Below, in pieces: positions 33,507-44,710 of a DNA stretch of 64,000 bases. The stretch covers positions 42,200,862 to 42,264,861 of the forward strand of contig CM034233.1 of the NCBI GenBank assembly GCA_019916065.1, in the 5' to 3' direction. Below the pieces are notes generated by a model. The model ran no database searches. It was not told where the DNA came from and saw only the letters and a list, made by a program, of their open reading frames with translations. Position numbers and translations under genes: made by a program. The stretch's first letter is position 1. The number at the start of each line of letters is the position of its first letter. The DNA is from Vitellaria paradoxa. Taxonomy: Eukaryota > Streptophyta > Magnoliopsida > Ericales > Sapotaceae.

Positions 33507-34640
33507 TGATCGACCCTGAAATGTGTTTGGGTTCTACCTCTCAAGTGCAAGAGGGCAGTCGTAGTTTTAACTTGGTGAGTCCGAGGTCGAATTCACAGGG
33601 AGCCTAAGTTATTCAGTTTTTAGGTTATAAGGGAAATTCCAAAATTCAAATGCAAGCAAGGTTTGATGTTCAATTAGAACTAAATTCTAGGGTTTTGCAA
33701 AATAAAAAAATTCAAACTAAAAAGCAAATTAATACTACTTAAGAGATTCAGCAATTCAAAATTTTGTTTTAGGTTCTAAATGAATTAAATATTAATTAAA
33801 GAAATTCAATTTAATTTATTAGAATGCAAACTAACAATCTATTCTAAACTTCAAAGCAAATTGATTATCACAAAAATTAAATTAATTAACGAGCACAATA
33901 TTAAAGAAGTTCTTGATCCAACTTTTAAGTTCGGATAGTTCACTACTTTAGTATGGGATGTTTGAGTTCAAATCTGAATTAGGGGTTTGTTCAAAAAAAT
34001 ATTAAGAACGTTTTAATCAAAAATTAATACCAGTGATTTTCAAAATATGGTTAAAGACTTCTGTTTTTGAAAGTTTTTCAAACAAACAAAATCATATTTG
34101 AACTCGAATATTTTTAATTTGTCCCAAAAATATTAAACTAATTGTAATCGAAAACCTATACCAGTGATTTCAACGAATGTGGTTAAAGGTTTTCATGTTC
34201 GAATGCTTTCGAAACACGTATAAATAGGTTTAGAAAAAGAGTAGATCCCTACGCATGAGCTTTCGCAACCCATTTAAAGGGTTTACGCACATCCCATAGT
34301 GCGTTATTAACTACCATTCCTTGATTCATTGAATCAAGAACTAGGATTTTTTACGCTAGCATCACTTTAAATGAAATGAAAGCAACAAACATGCACATAA
34401 TCAACTGATCTATTGAATGAAACAAATAAAGCATATTATTGATGAGGAAAACAAAATAAAACTTACATAGTAAATTGCTCTGAACTAAAGTAATGGAATA
34501 CTACTACAGTGATGAACAAAATGGCTTCGAAAATCTCAAAAAACATCATGAAAATATTGTAAAACTCTCTAGAAATATCTTAGAACGCTCAACATATGTG
34601 AAAATATGAAAACTCTTCTCTCTTGGTTTGGCGGTGTACA

Positions 34641-34655
34641 GAGATATATATAAAG
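34641..34655 (-). promoter_or_regulatory. TATA box of element B LTR promoter
   Basis: Sense CTTTATATATATCTC, about 50 bases downstream of the palindrome array; the other LTR has the same sequence near 48809-48824. Confidence 0.65.
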
Positions 34656-34704
34656 TTGCAAGGAAACCCTAGAAGATGTATTTTAAAATCGTGCATCCCA
34701 GCAC

Positions 34705-34905
34705 ACTGTGGTCCTGACCGTCTGGGAGGGGGTCTGGACCACAGAATGGTCACCTCCACAATTTCGGCCAAACAGGCTCATTGTGGTCCAGACCATTTGG
34801 TCCGGGAATCCAAACCACAGAATGGCGATTACTCCATTTCTCTTCCTCCTCCATGCTGGGTCTTTGGGCTGGTCTGGACCATCCAAGGTGAGGTCTGAAC
34901 CACAA
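34705..34905 (-). promoter_or_regulatory. Palindrome array upstream of the TATA box, element B LTR
   Basis: Several TGGTCCRGACCA-like sites in alternating orientation (for example gtggtccagaccatttgg, ggtctggaccacagaatgg, ggtctggaccatcc). A block of about 45 bases here recurs nearly unchanged at 41707-41756 between pol and the env-like ORF. Confidence 0.7.
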
Positions 34906-35090
34906 TGTTTCCTTCATCTTCTAGGCCATTTTCATCGCTATAAACTTCAATTATCTCGCCATTTTCCCTGCAATTAGGAAAAGAAAACTATAAATGACAA
35001 AATAACAACAAAACTTCAAATTTAACTATTTAAATGCATCAATAAGTATCGAAATATAGAGTTTGTAATTACACTTTTCAAGTGTAATCA

Positions 35091-35101
35091 CACCCCCCAA
35101 C
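35091..35101 (-). promoter_or_regulatory. Polypurine tract, element B
   Basis: Sense GTTGGGGGGTG abutting the 3' LTR; primes plus-strand DNA synthesis. Confirms the minus orientation. Confidence 0.9.
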
Positions 35102-36976
35102 TTGAATGTTACTAGTCCCTAGCAATGCCCTTTATTAAAATGAAATACAACTACTATCCTATTTCACTTTTCGTTGGAAACACGGCTACACTTAGCTACA
35201 TGCAGCAAGCCCTTTAAACCCCTAGGTTCCCCCTACTGGACGAGTAAGGTCTCATGAGGGTTTGCAGTGAATCTACCCACAAAATTCTATAGTATGGTCT
35301 CAAAGTGTCAAAAAGTGATCAAGATAAAAAAAATAAATTAAGTTCAAGCCCAACAAGTCACAAAACCCAAATATCATATATAATTTTCAAGTGCTAAGCA
35401 TAAATGCATGGACTATCAAAGTAGAAAAATCATGTGTGCAAAATTGTTTCATTCATTCACAAGGTCGCAAAAGCATAAACGGAACTAAGTTTTGACTTCA
35501 AAAGCACACATGGTACCAATCATAGAAAGGAATTCACTCGTAGAGGGTTCAGACACACCTATTAGCATATAATACTGTCCTAGTTGCACATAACCCCACA
35601 AACAAGAGAGTGAACTAAAATGAAATTCAAAGTGGACAGCTCATAACCATGTTCCAATGCATGTGTAAGAGATCACACCACACAACCTCCACAAGACCAC
35701 TACATGCACAATACAAGAGTTGCTTGCTTAGAATCCACTAGGTCTTTGTTTTGGTTGTAACTTGGCCAGGGGTAATGGTTAACAATGGAAGATATGGAAA
35801 TCAAAGCACATGTCTTGGGATAAAGATGTTCAAGTGCACATAAGTCCCAAACTACCCATTTCCTTTCCAACCCCAAGAGGAACTACAACAAGAAGCTTAT
35901 TCACAAACATACAAACTACTCATGGGACATTCTCAATAATTATAATACAATGCACAAATCCCAAAATTACACAAGCAAAAAGGAATGACAAACTTTTTTT
36001 TTCTTTTTTTTTTCTTTTCTTTTCTTTTTTTCTTTTTTTTTTTGAAATAATGAAATAAATATAAGCTAAATTCTCCAACCAATATTCCCTCTCAATATGC
36101 TCTTAAAAGTTTCTATTCCCAACCTCCATTTACATCACTAACATTGAGGCACTTTTCACAACCGAAGACATGTTAGGGTAAGGCTTAAAAGTGTGTGAGT
36201 AAGGTTAACAGATAATATATGAGGTGGAAGCCAAGAAAAAATATATATATAAATATCACACACTTTATTAAAAGGCTTCAAGTTGGTTCCTAGGGCAACT
36301 TCATATCCAGGAAGGATAAAGAGGCCCAACAATAGCAAAGATGGCCTAGCATCATGTTCAAAGCTTGCAACAACTCATAATGTGCCAAGTGAAACTCATG
36401 CAAGTGTGTGTGATGCAATTAGTGCATTGAAAACCAAAGTGAAGAGCAAAAGAGTTGTGATTATGTGCAACCCCTCAAGAAAATAAATAATAGGCTCAAA
36501 AGCTCACCATTAGGGGTATAAGTCTCCACCTAGTCCAAGAATGCTTAATTAACCAATGTTAAATAAAATCTACTCCTAAGCACATAAGCTCTTCTCCATG
36601 ATAATTACAAAAATTCACAAGGTCATAACACACTCAACTTGAATTAAGTTTTCTATTAATGCTTGAACAAGATTCACTTATCACTCTCTCACTCAATTTC
36701 ACAATCAACCAAACCAAAAGGGTTGACATGTAGGTATAAATGTGCTAAATTCATGTATTCAAGCTCAAAAATCTCAAAAATTTTAAAATTTTACAATTTT
36801 TAGCACACAAGTCATCATGTGAACTCTACCCCCCAACCTAAACTAAACATTGTCCTCAATGTGGGTCTATAGTGTGTAAAGTGAGCATGATGATGAGCAT
36901 GAAATAATAGCCACAAAAGGCACAAATAAGAACATAGCACAAATTAAACCAAGCATGCACCCATTATTCACTCTAC
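35102..36976 (-). other. Element B 3' non-coding region
   Basis: No credible ORF. Closely similar, in opposite orientation, to 51150-53162 of element C. Contains the pyrimidine tract 35995-36044, a short (TA)n near 36240 and a second G-tract (sense GGTTGGGGGGTAGAG, about 36824-36838). Confidence 0.8.
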
Positions 36977-36996
36977 TTAAAGTGTCACCTAATACA
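36977..36996 (-). repeat. Target-site duplication of LINE 2, left
   Basis: 20 bases, ttaaagtgtcacctaataca, identical to 38878-38897. Confidence 0.96.
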
Positions 36997-38877
36997 ATTT
37001 TTTTTTTTTTTTTTTGGTAGTTAAGCGTTTATTTTATTACCAAAAAATTTTAAATTTACAACAAGATCAAAACTAATCCCTAAGGGTATAGACCCCATTT
37101 AAAGGGTTCTAACATTCAAGACCATCTAGCCTATCCATTGATAATTCCACTTACAACTCAAGTGGATAGGTTAGTAGATAAGTCACCTCAAGATTTCATC
37201 TTTTCCTTACTTTGCTGGATTTGGAGTTTGGTTCTTTGGTGAGTGAAATGCTTGTCAATGCTTGCTCCTTTGCAGAATTAAGCTTTTGAAGACGGTCTAG
37301 GAGTAACTTCTTTTCTCGAGCTTAAGAGGAGGTTGGTGTTGTATTTGCTTGCTTCGGCCCTTGCTTGGTTGATACCACATCTTCCTTCGGCTCTTCATTT
37401 GGTTTGTCTTCCCCTTCACCACCTTGGCACTCATCACCTTGACATGATTGGAGGATCTCAAACATATTAGATGAAGATTGCAGTGACTCCTTTTCCTTGT
37501 CCTTTGGCATTGGAGTGCTTTTGTCTTTGCTTTTTTTCACTTCTTGCCATTCATTTTCTTCATTTTGTAACTTTGCTTTCCATACTTGTTTAGCGGGCTT
37601 TGTGTCACACTTAGGCTTATTTGGGCAAATCATTTTAGAGTGACCAAAGATTTTGCATTCTTCACATCTTCTTGGGCTCCAAGGAACTTCAATCTTTATT
37701 TCAAATGGAATGCCATATCCCAAATTTGGCTTGAAGGACTTGGGGATATCTATGTCTACTTGAACTTCAATACAAACTTTAGCAAAAGTAAGCCTTGTCT
37801 TGTTTTGTGTGTACTCATCAAGGAAAAGAGACTTGCCAATCACACTTGCCACATAACTTAATCCTTCATTTGACCAAAGCTCAAGAGGAACATTGTAGAA
37901 TTTAACCCAAATAGGAATAGATGAGAATTCCTCTTTAGTTAATTGCATACTGGGGTGCCACTTTTTAATGAGTATGAGTCGGTTTTCACAATAATAAGAC
38001 CCCCTTCCAAAATTTTCTTCACATCATCCACATTCTTGAAATTAAAAATGTAAAAACCATTGTCAAGAGAGACAACCTCCTTTAGCTTTTCTGCCCACTT
38101 TTCTTTGCCCATGTTATTATATAATGAAAGGAATTCCATTTGTCAAGAAAATGACCCACAAAAGCATAATCCCAATGCATATAGCGTTGCTTTGAAATTT
38201 CTAGAGGGACTTTTAACTCAGTTCCATTTAATTCAACATCAAAATGCCTAAGTTTAGAGGGCTTGTTATGTTCTTGTGAACTAAATAGTTTAGTCCAAGT
38301 GAGCTTACTTGATTCGGCTGCTTTTGTGGATTGAAGGATTGTAGTTGGCCGAGCCTCCTTATTTTCACCCGAGAGATGGCATATGCTGGCATCTTTACAA
38401 TTAAATTCTCCATTTGCACGTGGTCTTGAGTTTGCACGTGTGTTGGAAATAACCGGCTTCGGTTGCTTTGCCCAGTCAAAATTCATAGCTTCACCCGAGA
38501 CGCCACCATGAAAGTGGTCAAATTCACGTGGGCTGTAAGGCTTCGGTTGCATACACACTGGAGCACAAAACTCCCCTTTGTTGCTTAGTTCAGCTGCATA
38601 TTTCAAGTCGGGCCCACCTTCCACTTTAAGACTATTCTCGGAAGAACAAGGAGAGGGCTCCAAGGTGTAAACCAATGGACCAATGGCCCTTTTTGCTCAT
38701 TTACACGTGCAAGTGCAGGTGTGGTCCCACCTTTGGAACAAAAGTCAACTTCCAAGTTTGCTTTACAGCTTGCACCCACTGCTACATCATCCTTGCCTGA
38801 TGGATTATATAGTTACCAATACTCCTTTGCTTGTTTCCACACGGGATGGCAGAGCTCATTTCTTCACTCTTTGAAAT
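36997..38877 (-). mobile_element. LINE 2: 1.9-kb ORF1-only L1-type element
   Basis: Flanked by a perfect 20-bp TSD. The plus strand starts with a T-run (minus-strand poly(A) tail) preceded on the sense strand by AATAAAATAAACGCTTAACTACC-type sequence; the last ten bases before the tail, CTTAACTACC, match LINE 1 (CTTAATTACC). It holds an ORF1-type gene (DUF4283 and zinc knuckle) and about 300 bases of 3' UTR. ORF2 is entirely missing, though both ends of the insert are present. Either a non-autonomous ORF1-only LINE, an internally deleted copy, or a retroposed DUF4283 gene. Confidence 0.9.
37322..38675 (-). pseudogene. LINE 2 ORF1: DUF4283 / zinc-knuckle protein
   Basis: Three pieces in three frames (38675-38082, 38139-37939, 37948-37322), so at least two frameshifts. 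The N-terminal third is variable. The DUF4283-type region reads LTWTKLFSSQ, MHWDYAFVGHFLDKW, VSLDNGFYIFNFKN, IPIWVKFYNVPLELWSNEGL, SYVASVIGKSLF and LTFAKVCIEVQ. The knuckle is RRCEECKIFGHSKMIC (CX2CX4HX4C). The C-terminus is charged and ends PTSS at TAA 37322. This is nucleic-acid binding by family. It is distinctly different in sequence from LINE 1 ORF1, so it comes from another LINE lineage. Confidence 0.87.
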
Positions 38878-38897
38878 TTAAAGTGTCACCTAATACA
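38878..38897 (-). repeat. Target-site duplication of LINE 2, right
   Basis: Identical to 36977-36996. Confidence 0.96.
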
Positions 38898-39849
38898 TTC
38901 CCCCCAACCTAGATTGAAGAGACTAATAACATGAATGTAATAACATAAAAAATAACATGATAAGAAAAATAAGCATAAAGAGTAAAAGAAAGGGTAAGGA
39001 TTACCTCATGTGGTATTCAAAAGGAGCTAATGCATAATGAGACTCAAAAAGAAATTACAATGAAATACCAAAAGTATCATCCTGGTCCAACTCATTGGAA
39101 ATGTCAACACCCTCCTTAAACTTAGTGTCAATACTCTTAGTGTCAGGGATGTCTTCCAAAGGTGGTATATCATAATAATCAGAAAGGGAACTCGTTTCAG
39201 ATTCTATAATAGTGTCGGTGTCTGTGGCGTAAGAGGGTGCGTCGAACCACTCAATGATATAGTGATCTCAGTCCATTCCATCTCTAAAAGGAGTTCAAGG
39301 TCAACTTCATTCCACTATTGTCTATCAAGTAATTGGTCAGGTGTTACGTGAACAAGTGGATGATAGATTAGTTGCAAAGGTAATGAATTACTCTCTAAAA
39401 AATATTTATCAGGCCACGATTCCTAATCAACCTCTGAACTCTCAGAGTCATACTCCTCACTAGATAGAAAAGATATGTCATCCCACTTACGGTTCCTACC
39501 AATTAACATGTTAATATGTTCCTCCTAATTACAGTTAATGTCATTTGGCTTAGAAATGATGTACTTGTTCTTTGCAAAGAATATAAGAATAAAACTTAAG
39601 AACATAAGAATAACTCTGCCAACATAAGGTAATAACAAGATGCATATAAATAGAAAGAAAAAGAAGTTAAAAATAATAATACGCATAGAATAAAGCAAAA
39701 GCACTTAAGACAAACCAAATTAAAATAGTCAAGAAGTTATACATCAACCCAAACTTAGTAAAAGTAGGTACAGAGTTTTAGGATTGCAAATAAAACAATG
39801 ACATTCAATCCTAAACTCTCAAAAAGAAAAAGGATTAAAATTTATCCAA
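38898..39849 (-). other. Element B non-coding region after env-like ORF
   Basis: Continuation of the 3' non-coding tail. It begins with another G-tract (sense CTAGGTTGGGGGGAA, about 38898-38912). It includes acidic/Ser-codon-rich stretches similar to A around 1270-1740, but no conserved open frame. Confidence 0.65.
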
Positions 39850-40950
39850 TCACTGAGGAGGTGGAGGTGGATGAGACTCTCTAATGTAATCCAGAATACT
39901 CTATAGGAGATGACCCTGAGTCTGCTAAGTCTGATGAATACGCAACAGGAGCTGGTGATCTTCTTCCTGATTTTGCTCCATATGACTAATACACTCAGCT
40001 AGAACTCCAATTTGAGCTGCCAACCCTGTAATAGGAATCTCCTGCTCATCCTCCTCAAATTCCTCTGGAGCTTGTGATGGTTCACTCTCCTCTTCTGACT
40101 CTTCTGCCCTCCTCTTCTTCTTTGATATTAGGCCTTGGGATTTGACATATGAGGTGATGTTGAAAGGTTGTAATCCTGAGGCTATAGGCATCTCATCAGT
40201 GATGCGAGCTCCCTTTTTCTTGAAGATTTCTGTGAGAGCTCCTCCAAAGGGTAAGGTAGTTAAAGCTCTAGAGTGCTCACATGTATAAGCCACTTGGTGC
40301 CAGATATATGAGGGCAAATCAATTGATAACCTCGTCCCAATAGCATAAATCAAACGAGCTTAAAGGGGTGTATAATCAGAATTCCTATTTTATGGCAATA
40401 GGTTTGTGCATAAAAACATATGCAATGCTCAATATTTATCTTTAAGCACAGACGCCAGTTTCCTATATTCTCCAACCCATTCCTAGCCATCTAATAAAAT
40501 CTCTGAAACTACAATAAGAAATGGTGGAGTGCCCTAAGCAGGATAAGTAAATTCTGGATGTTAAACTCTAGGTAATTGGAATACTTGACCAAAATTGTCA
40601 GGTGCAAGTGTAATCTCAACCCCTCGGACCCAACTAATGAGTCGTTCTCTACCCTTTTGCCTAATGATAGACCCTTCTCTAAAATTGGTAGATAACTCTT
40701 TTACTAAATCAACTATACTGTAGGCATGAAATCTTGCCATGTGGGGCCACTGTCGCCCCTCAAAGTTTTGTTCTAGTATAAATTCCTCACGCTTAAAATG
40801 GTCAATTTGCCAAAAGTGCTCAATCACCATTGATTTATGTCCCTAAGTCGCATCATATTTTTGCTCAGCATCCTCCCTCCAAAACCTACTTTCATCAAAC
40901 GAGCTGGTCCCTAACTGTTTATTTGTAGTTCTTTTAACTTTTGGGGCCAT
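39850..40950 (-). pseudogene. Element B env-like ORF (putative plant transposon protein type)
   Basis: One frame from ATG 40950 (MAPKVKRTTNKQ) to TGA 39850-39852, about 366 codons, interrupted by several stops including TAG near 40845, 40561 and 39925. No frameshift. Conserved with A: FWREDAE, NFEGRQW, VFQLPRV, KYWALHMF, ARLIYAIG, PSYIWHQVAY and PFGGALTEIF. The second half is highly acidic (EESEEESEPSQAPEEFEEDE) and ends with a Pro run. A basic KKKRR lies before it, possibly a nuclear signal. No membrane segment or signal peptide seen, so 'envelope' is not supported by sequence. Placed after a predicted intron. Confidence 0.85.
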
Positions 40951-40955
40951 AGGAG

Positions 40956-41470
40956 CTACAAAAATACAAAGGAAATATTGGATTAATCGCTATACATCCC
41001 CCATGTCCACGCAAGTTCAGTAGCCCATTCTATTGAAAAAATATACATTGGAATCAAAAGGGAAAGTGTTTGTTAAGGATAATCCAGGTGGCCATACAAT
41101 ATCCACCATGGATGGGTCTACTTTGATAATCTAGGTGGCCATACAACATCCACCATAGATGGGTGCTTGCACCGGTCAACAAATTAAGTAAGAAATTGTC
41201 AACCCAAGTGGCAAAAGAAGATCTTTTTAAAATTAAAACATCAAAAATATCAAAGTGTGAATTCTTGAACCCAATTTATGACCCATGGTGAGGAAGATAA
41301 TGGGATGAGAAGAAGTTCACTCAAGATTAAGTAATTCTTCTACCCATGGTTTGAAATCCAAAATAGGATTCAAACTTGCAAGAAATTAAGAATCCTTACA
41401 ACTATGAAGCTCGAATTCAAAGAACAATGGAGCATGAAAACCTAGGGCTCAAACCAGTGAAGAAACATAC
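40956..41470 (-). other. Predicted intron before the env-like ORF, element B
   Basis: Donor CCTAAG|GTATGTTTCTTC at 41470. Acceptor CCTTTGTATTTTTGTAG|CTCCT at 40956, with pyrimidine-rich lead, and the ATG five bases further. Length 515 against 480 in A, with the same donor motif. Confidence 0.65.
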
Positions 41471-41639
41471 CTTAGGTAGCTTAGATGAGAAGATAGGAGT
41501 TGAATGTCGTTAACCACCCTCGAGAAGGTCTATTCTTGAAGAAATCTTCAAGTATGTAGAGAGAGCTTGAGAGAATTTGAAGTTGGAGTAGAGCAAGTTA
41601 GGTTTAAAGTGGCCGAACAAGCTATTAAACAAGTTGCAT
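41471..41639 (-). other. Probable untranslated leader exon, element B
   Basis: Sense strand is CT-rich (CAAATTCTCTCAAGCTCTCTCTACA), like the 5' leader of plant transcripts and the matching stretch of A. It shares a GGCCGAAC/GTTCGGCC-type motif with the sequence next to the LTR TATA box. Confidence 0.45.
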
Positions 41640-41756
41640 GGTCCGGACCACCCATGGACGGTCTGGACCATAGAATGGTCCCCTCCAGATTTTCAGCCAA
41701 ACATGCTCACTGTGGTCCGAACCGTTTGGTCTGGGGGTTCAGACCACAGAATGGAT
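41640..41756 (-). promoter_or_regulatory. Palindrome array between pol and env-like ORF, element B
   Basis: Sites include tggtccggaccacc (41639-41652), ggtctggacca, gtggtccgaacc and ggttcagaccac. The right half (about 41685-41756) is nearly the same as LTR positions 48930-48995, including the flanking 'CAAAC..GCTCACTGTG' and 'CAGAATGG'. Interpreted as an internal promoter or enhancer copy; weak TATA-like TTTAATAG only. Confidence 0.65.
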
Positions 41757-41896
41757 ACTTTCAAAATTTTTTTTTGTGTTGTTGTGAACAACTAAAGAAT
41801 GCCTAAACTCAAAATCCAAATCCTAAAACAAGGCAAAGATAAAAACCTATCCTAATCCTAACTATGGTACAATTACAACTACGTTTTAATCCCGTA

Positions 41897-43069
41897 TTAC
41901 TCATAAGGTGGAGGATCTAAAAGATCCCATGTTTCAACCTCTGCCACGAAGTTCTTCAAATATGGCTTAAGACGATGGCCATTCACCTTGAAAGTGGTGT
42001 TATTGCATGGGTTGTGAACCTCACACACTCCATGTTCTGAGACGGAAAGGGTAACAAATGGACCATACCACTTAGATCGAAGCTTTCCTAGGAAAAGATG
42101 TAACTGTGAGTCATACATCAAAACTTTTTGACCAACATGAAAGGATTTCCTACGAATGTGTTTATCATGTAATTCTTTCATCTTAGCCTTGGCAAATTTC
42201 GCATTTTCAAAAGCATCATTTCTTAATTCTTCAAGTTCATTGAGTTGAAGCTTTCGAAGAACACTAGCATCATCTCTACTCTCATTAAATTGCCAGATTG
42301 CCCAATAGGCTCTATGTTCCATCTCAACGAGTAGGTGGCAAGCCTTGCCAAAGACAAAGCGATATAAAGACAAACCCAAAATGGTTTTATAAGATGTCCA
42401 GTACGCCCACAATGTATCAACCAGTCTCAAAGACCAATCTTTGTGAGTGAGGTTGGCGGTCTTTTCAAGAATACCCTTTGTCTCCCTATTTACTAATTCA
42501 ACTTGGCCGCTGTTTTGCAAGTGATAAGCAGTTCCCACTTTATGTGTCACACCATATTTACGCATTAGGATACCAATAGGCCTATTGCAAAAATGCTTAC
42601 CCTCATCACTAATGATCGCTCGTAAATGAGAGAAAATATGTTCTTTTAGGAACTTGACCACCACTCGGTGGTCATTGGTGCGAGTGGCAATGGCCTCTAC
42701 CTATTTTGACACATAGTCTATAGCCACCAAGATATATTCAAAACCAAATGAATTAGGGAATGGGCCGATAAAATCTATCCCCTAACAATCAAAAATTTCT
42801 AAAATGATCACAGGGTTTTGGGGCATCTCATTGCACTTAGATAGGGCTCCTAAGCATAGGCAACGGTCACATCTCAAGCAATAGTTACGCACATCTTTAA
42901 ACATGGAAGGCCAATAAAATCCGCTTTGAGAATCTTAGTAGTGGTTTTCTTTGAAGAAAAGTGGCCTCTACAAGCTAAGGCATGACAAAACTCAATAACA
43001 CTATAAATCTCATGGTTGGGAATGCATCTCCTCACAATTTGATCTGGGCACTACTTATAGAGGTAAGGC
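41897..43069 (-). pseudogene. Element B integrase
   Basis: The open part 42664-41897 holds the second catalytic Asp (IISDEGKHF), the catalytic Glu ([10 protein letters not shown]), core C-terminus ([14 protein letters not shown]) and the C-terminal domain ([29 protein letters not shown]), ending DPPPYE at TAA 41897-41899. The zinc-binding and first-Asp part (42665-43069) is readable in the plus-strand complement but broken by stops. Same frame as RNase H. Confidence 0.9.
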
Positions 43070-43800
43070 TCATCCCAAAAAAAAATTGCGCACATTGCGT
43101 AAGAACTTACCTCTATTAACTTTTGTCCAATGGGACGACATTTGGCTAGTCATTAAGAAATTGGCAATGTCTGCATACCAAGGAGGATGGATCGGAGGAT
43201 TGGTGCTAATATGCATGATATGCTTATCAGGGAAATGCTCATTGATTGGTAGGTCACTAAAGTTGGACACATGATGAGGTAATCTAGATAAATGGTCAGC
43301 TACCACATTTTCGACTCTTTTCTTGTCCTTGATTTCCAAATCAAACTCTTAGAGGAGTAGCATCCATCCAATTAGACGAGGTTTGGCCTCTTGCTTGGAA
43401 AGAAAATATTTCAATGCTGCATGGTCCGTAAACACTATAACATGAGAACCTACCAAATATGACTTAAGCTTATCCAGGGCAAAAACTAACGCTAGAAGCT
43501 CTTTTTCAATGGTGGTATAGTTAACTTGAGCCTCATTAAGAGTCTTACTAGCATAGTAAATAGCATGAGGTTTCCCTTCTTTTTGTTGCCCTAAGACTGT
43601 ACCCACCGCGAAATCACTAGCGTCACACATAAACTCAAATGGTATTGACTAATCCGGGCTTTGCATAATGGGACGATGGTGAGCAATTGTTTTAAGTCGA
43701 TCAAATGCCTCTTGGCATGATGTTGTCCATTCAAAAGGAACATCATTGGACAACAATGAGCATAGGGGTCAGGCAATAAAGCTAAAGGATTGAATGAATC
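43070..43800 (-). pseudogene. Element B RNase H
   Basis: 43630-43349 reads [44 protein letters not shown] and [13 protein letters not shown]. 43339-43070 continues with [12 protein letters not shown] and the tether to integrase. A TAG separates the two. The frame differs by one from RT, so a frameshift lies between about 43650 and 43918. Confidence 0.9.
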
Positions 43801-44710
43801 ACCGGTAAAACTTGGCATGTCTGAGGAATGATCTTACATCCTTCATAGATCGAGGGGTAGGTAAGTTTTGGATTAGTTCTACTTTTGCTTTGTCTACCTC
43901 AATTCCTCAACATAACACTATATGCCCCAAAAAATTCCCTGTTGTACCATGAAATGGCACTTTTCCCAGTTTAGCACCAAGTTACTTTCCTCACATCGCA
44001 CTAACATTTTTTCAAGGTTAGTCAAGCACTCATCAAATGTATCTCCATAGACAGAGAAATCATCCACAAAAACCTCAAAGAACCGTTCAACCATGTCACT
44101 AAAAATGCTCCTCACACACCTTTGAAAGGTCACAGGTGCATTGCATAACCCAAATGGCTTTCGTCTGTATGCAAAAGTGCCAAAAGGGCATGTGAAAGTG
44201 GTTTTCTCTTGGTCCTAAAGTGCTATCTCAACCTGATTATACCCCGAGTATCCATCAAGAAAACAATAGAAAGATTTCCCTGCTACTTTCTCAAGCACTT
44301 GATCTAGAAATGGAAGGGGAAAATGGTCCTTCCGGGTCACTGCAATCAGTCGTCTATAATTAATGCACATTTGCCACCCACTTTGGGTGCGTTGAGGCAC
44401 TAGCTCTCCTTTCTCATTCTCAACCACAGTGACACCGAATTTTTTTGGAACCACTTGAGTGGGGCTTACCCACTTTGAATCAGAGATGGGGTAAATAATA
44501 CCCGCATTGAGCAACTTAAGTACTTCCCTTTTTACCACTTCTTTCATGTTGGGGTTTAGTCTTCATTGCATTTGCCTTACTGGTTTGGCCTCATCCTCAA
44601 GGTATATATGATGAGTACACACAAGGGGACTAATACCTCGAAGATCAGCCACTGTCCATCCCAAGGCCTTTCGGTGAGCACTCAAGACTACTCGTAACTT
44701 CTCTTCCTAA
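43801..44710 (-). pseudogene. Element B reverse transcriptase
   Basis: 44547-44215 reads MKEVVKREVLKLLNAGIIY, WVSPTQVVPKK, RKDHFPLPFLDQVLE and CFLDGYSGYNQVEIAL (motif A Asp present), then a TAG. 44133-43918 has FQRCVRSIFSDMVE, EVFVDDFSVYG (catalytic Asp pair present) and LNWEKCHFMVQQGI. Closest here to A. Stops only, no frameshift inside. Confidence 0.92.

Larger units (their letters stand above)
33507..35090 (-). repeat. Element B 3' LTR
   Basis: 1584 bp, plus strand TGATCGACC...GTGTAATCA. U3-tip hairpin 35069-35087. Palindrome array 34705-34905, TATA (sense CTTTATATATATCTC, 34641-34655). Two related ~131-bp units (marker accagtgatt at 34029 and 34160). Conserved U5 block 33541-33580. Confidence 0.95.

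Noticed and set aside
34623..34977. Overlapping 60-91-codon ORFs on both strands around 34.6-35.0 kb and 48.8-49.1 kb
   Set aside because: They arise from the palindrome array in the two LTRs of B and are duplicated only because the LTR is.
36997..38877. DUF4283/zinc-knuckle region read as a host gene
   Set aside because: Perfect 20-bp TSD, A-tail and frameshifts show a retroposed copy inside element B.
39850..40950. Calling the extra ORF a true retroviral envelope
   Set aside because: No signal peptide, membrane segment or cleavage motif; only the Athila-type plant transposon protein motifs are seen.
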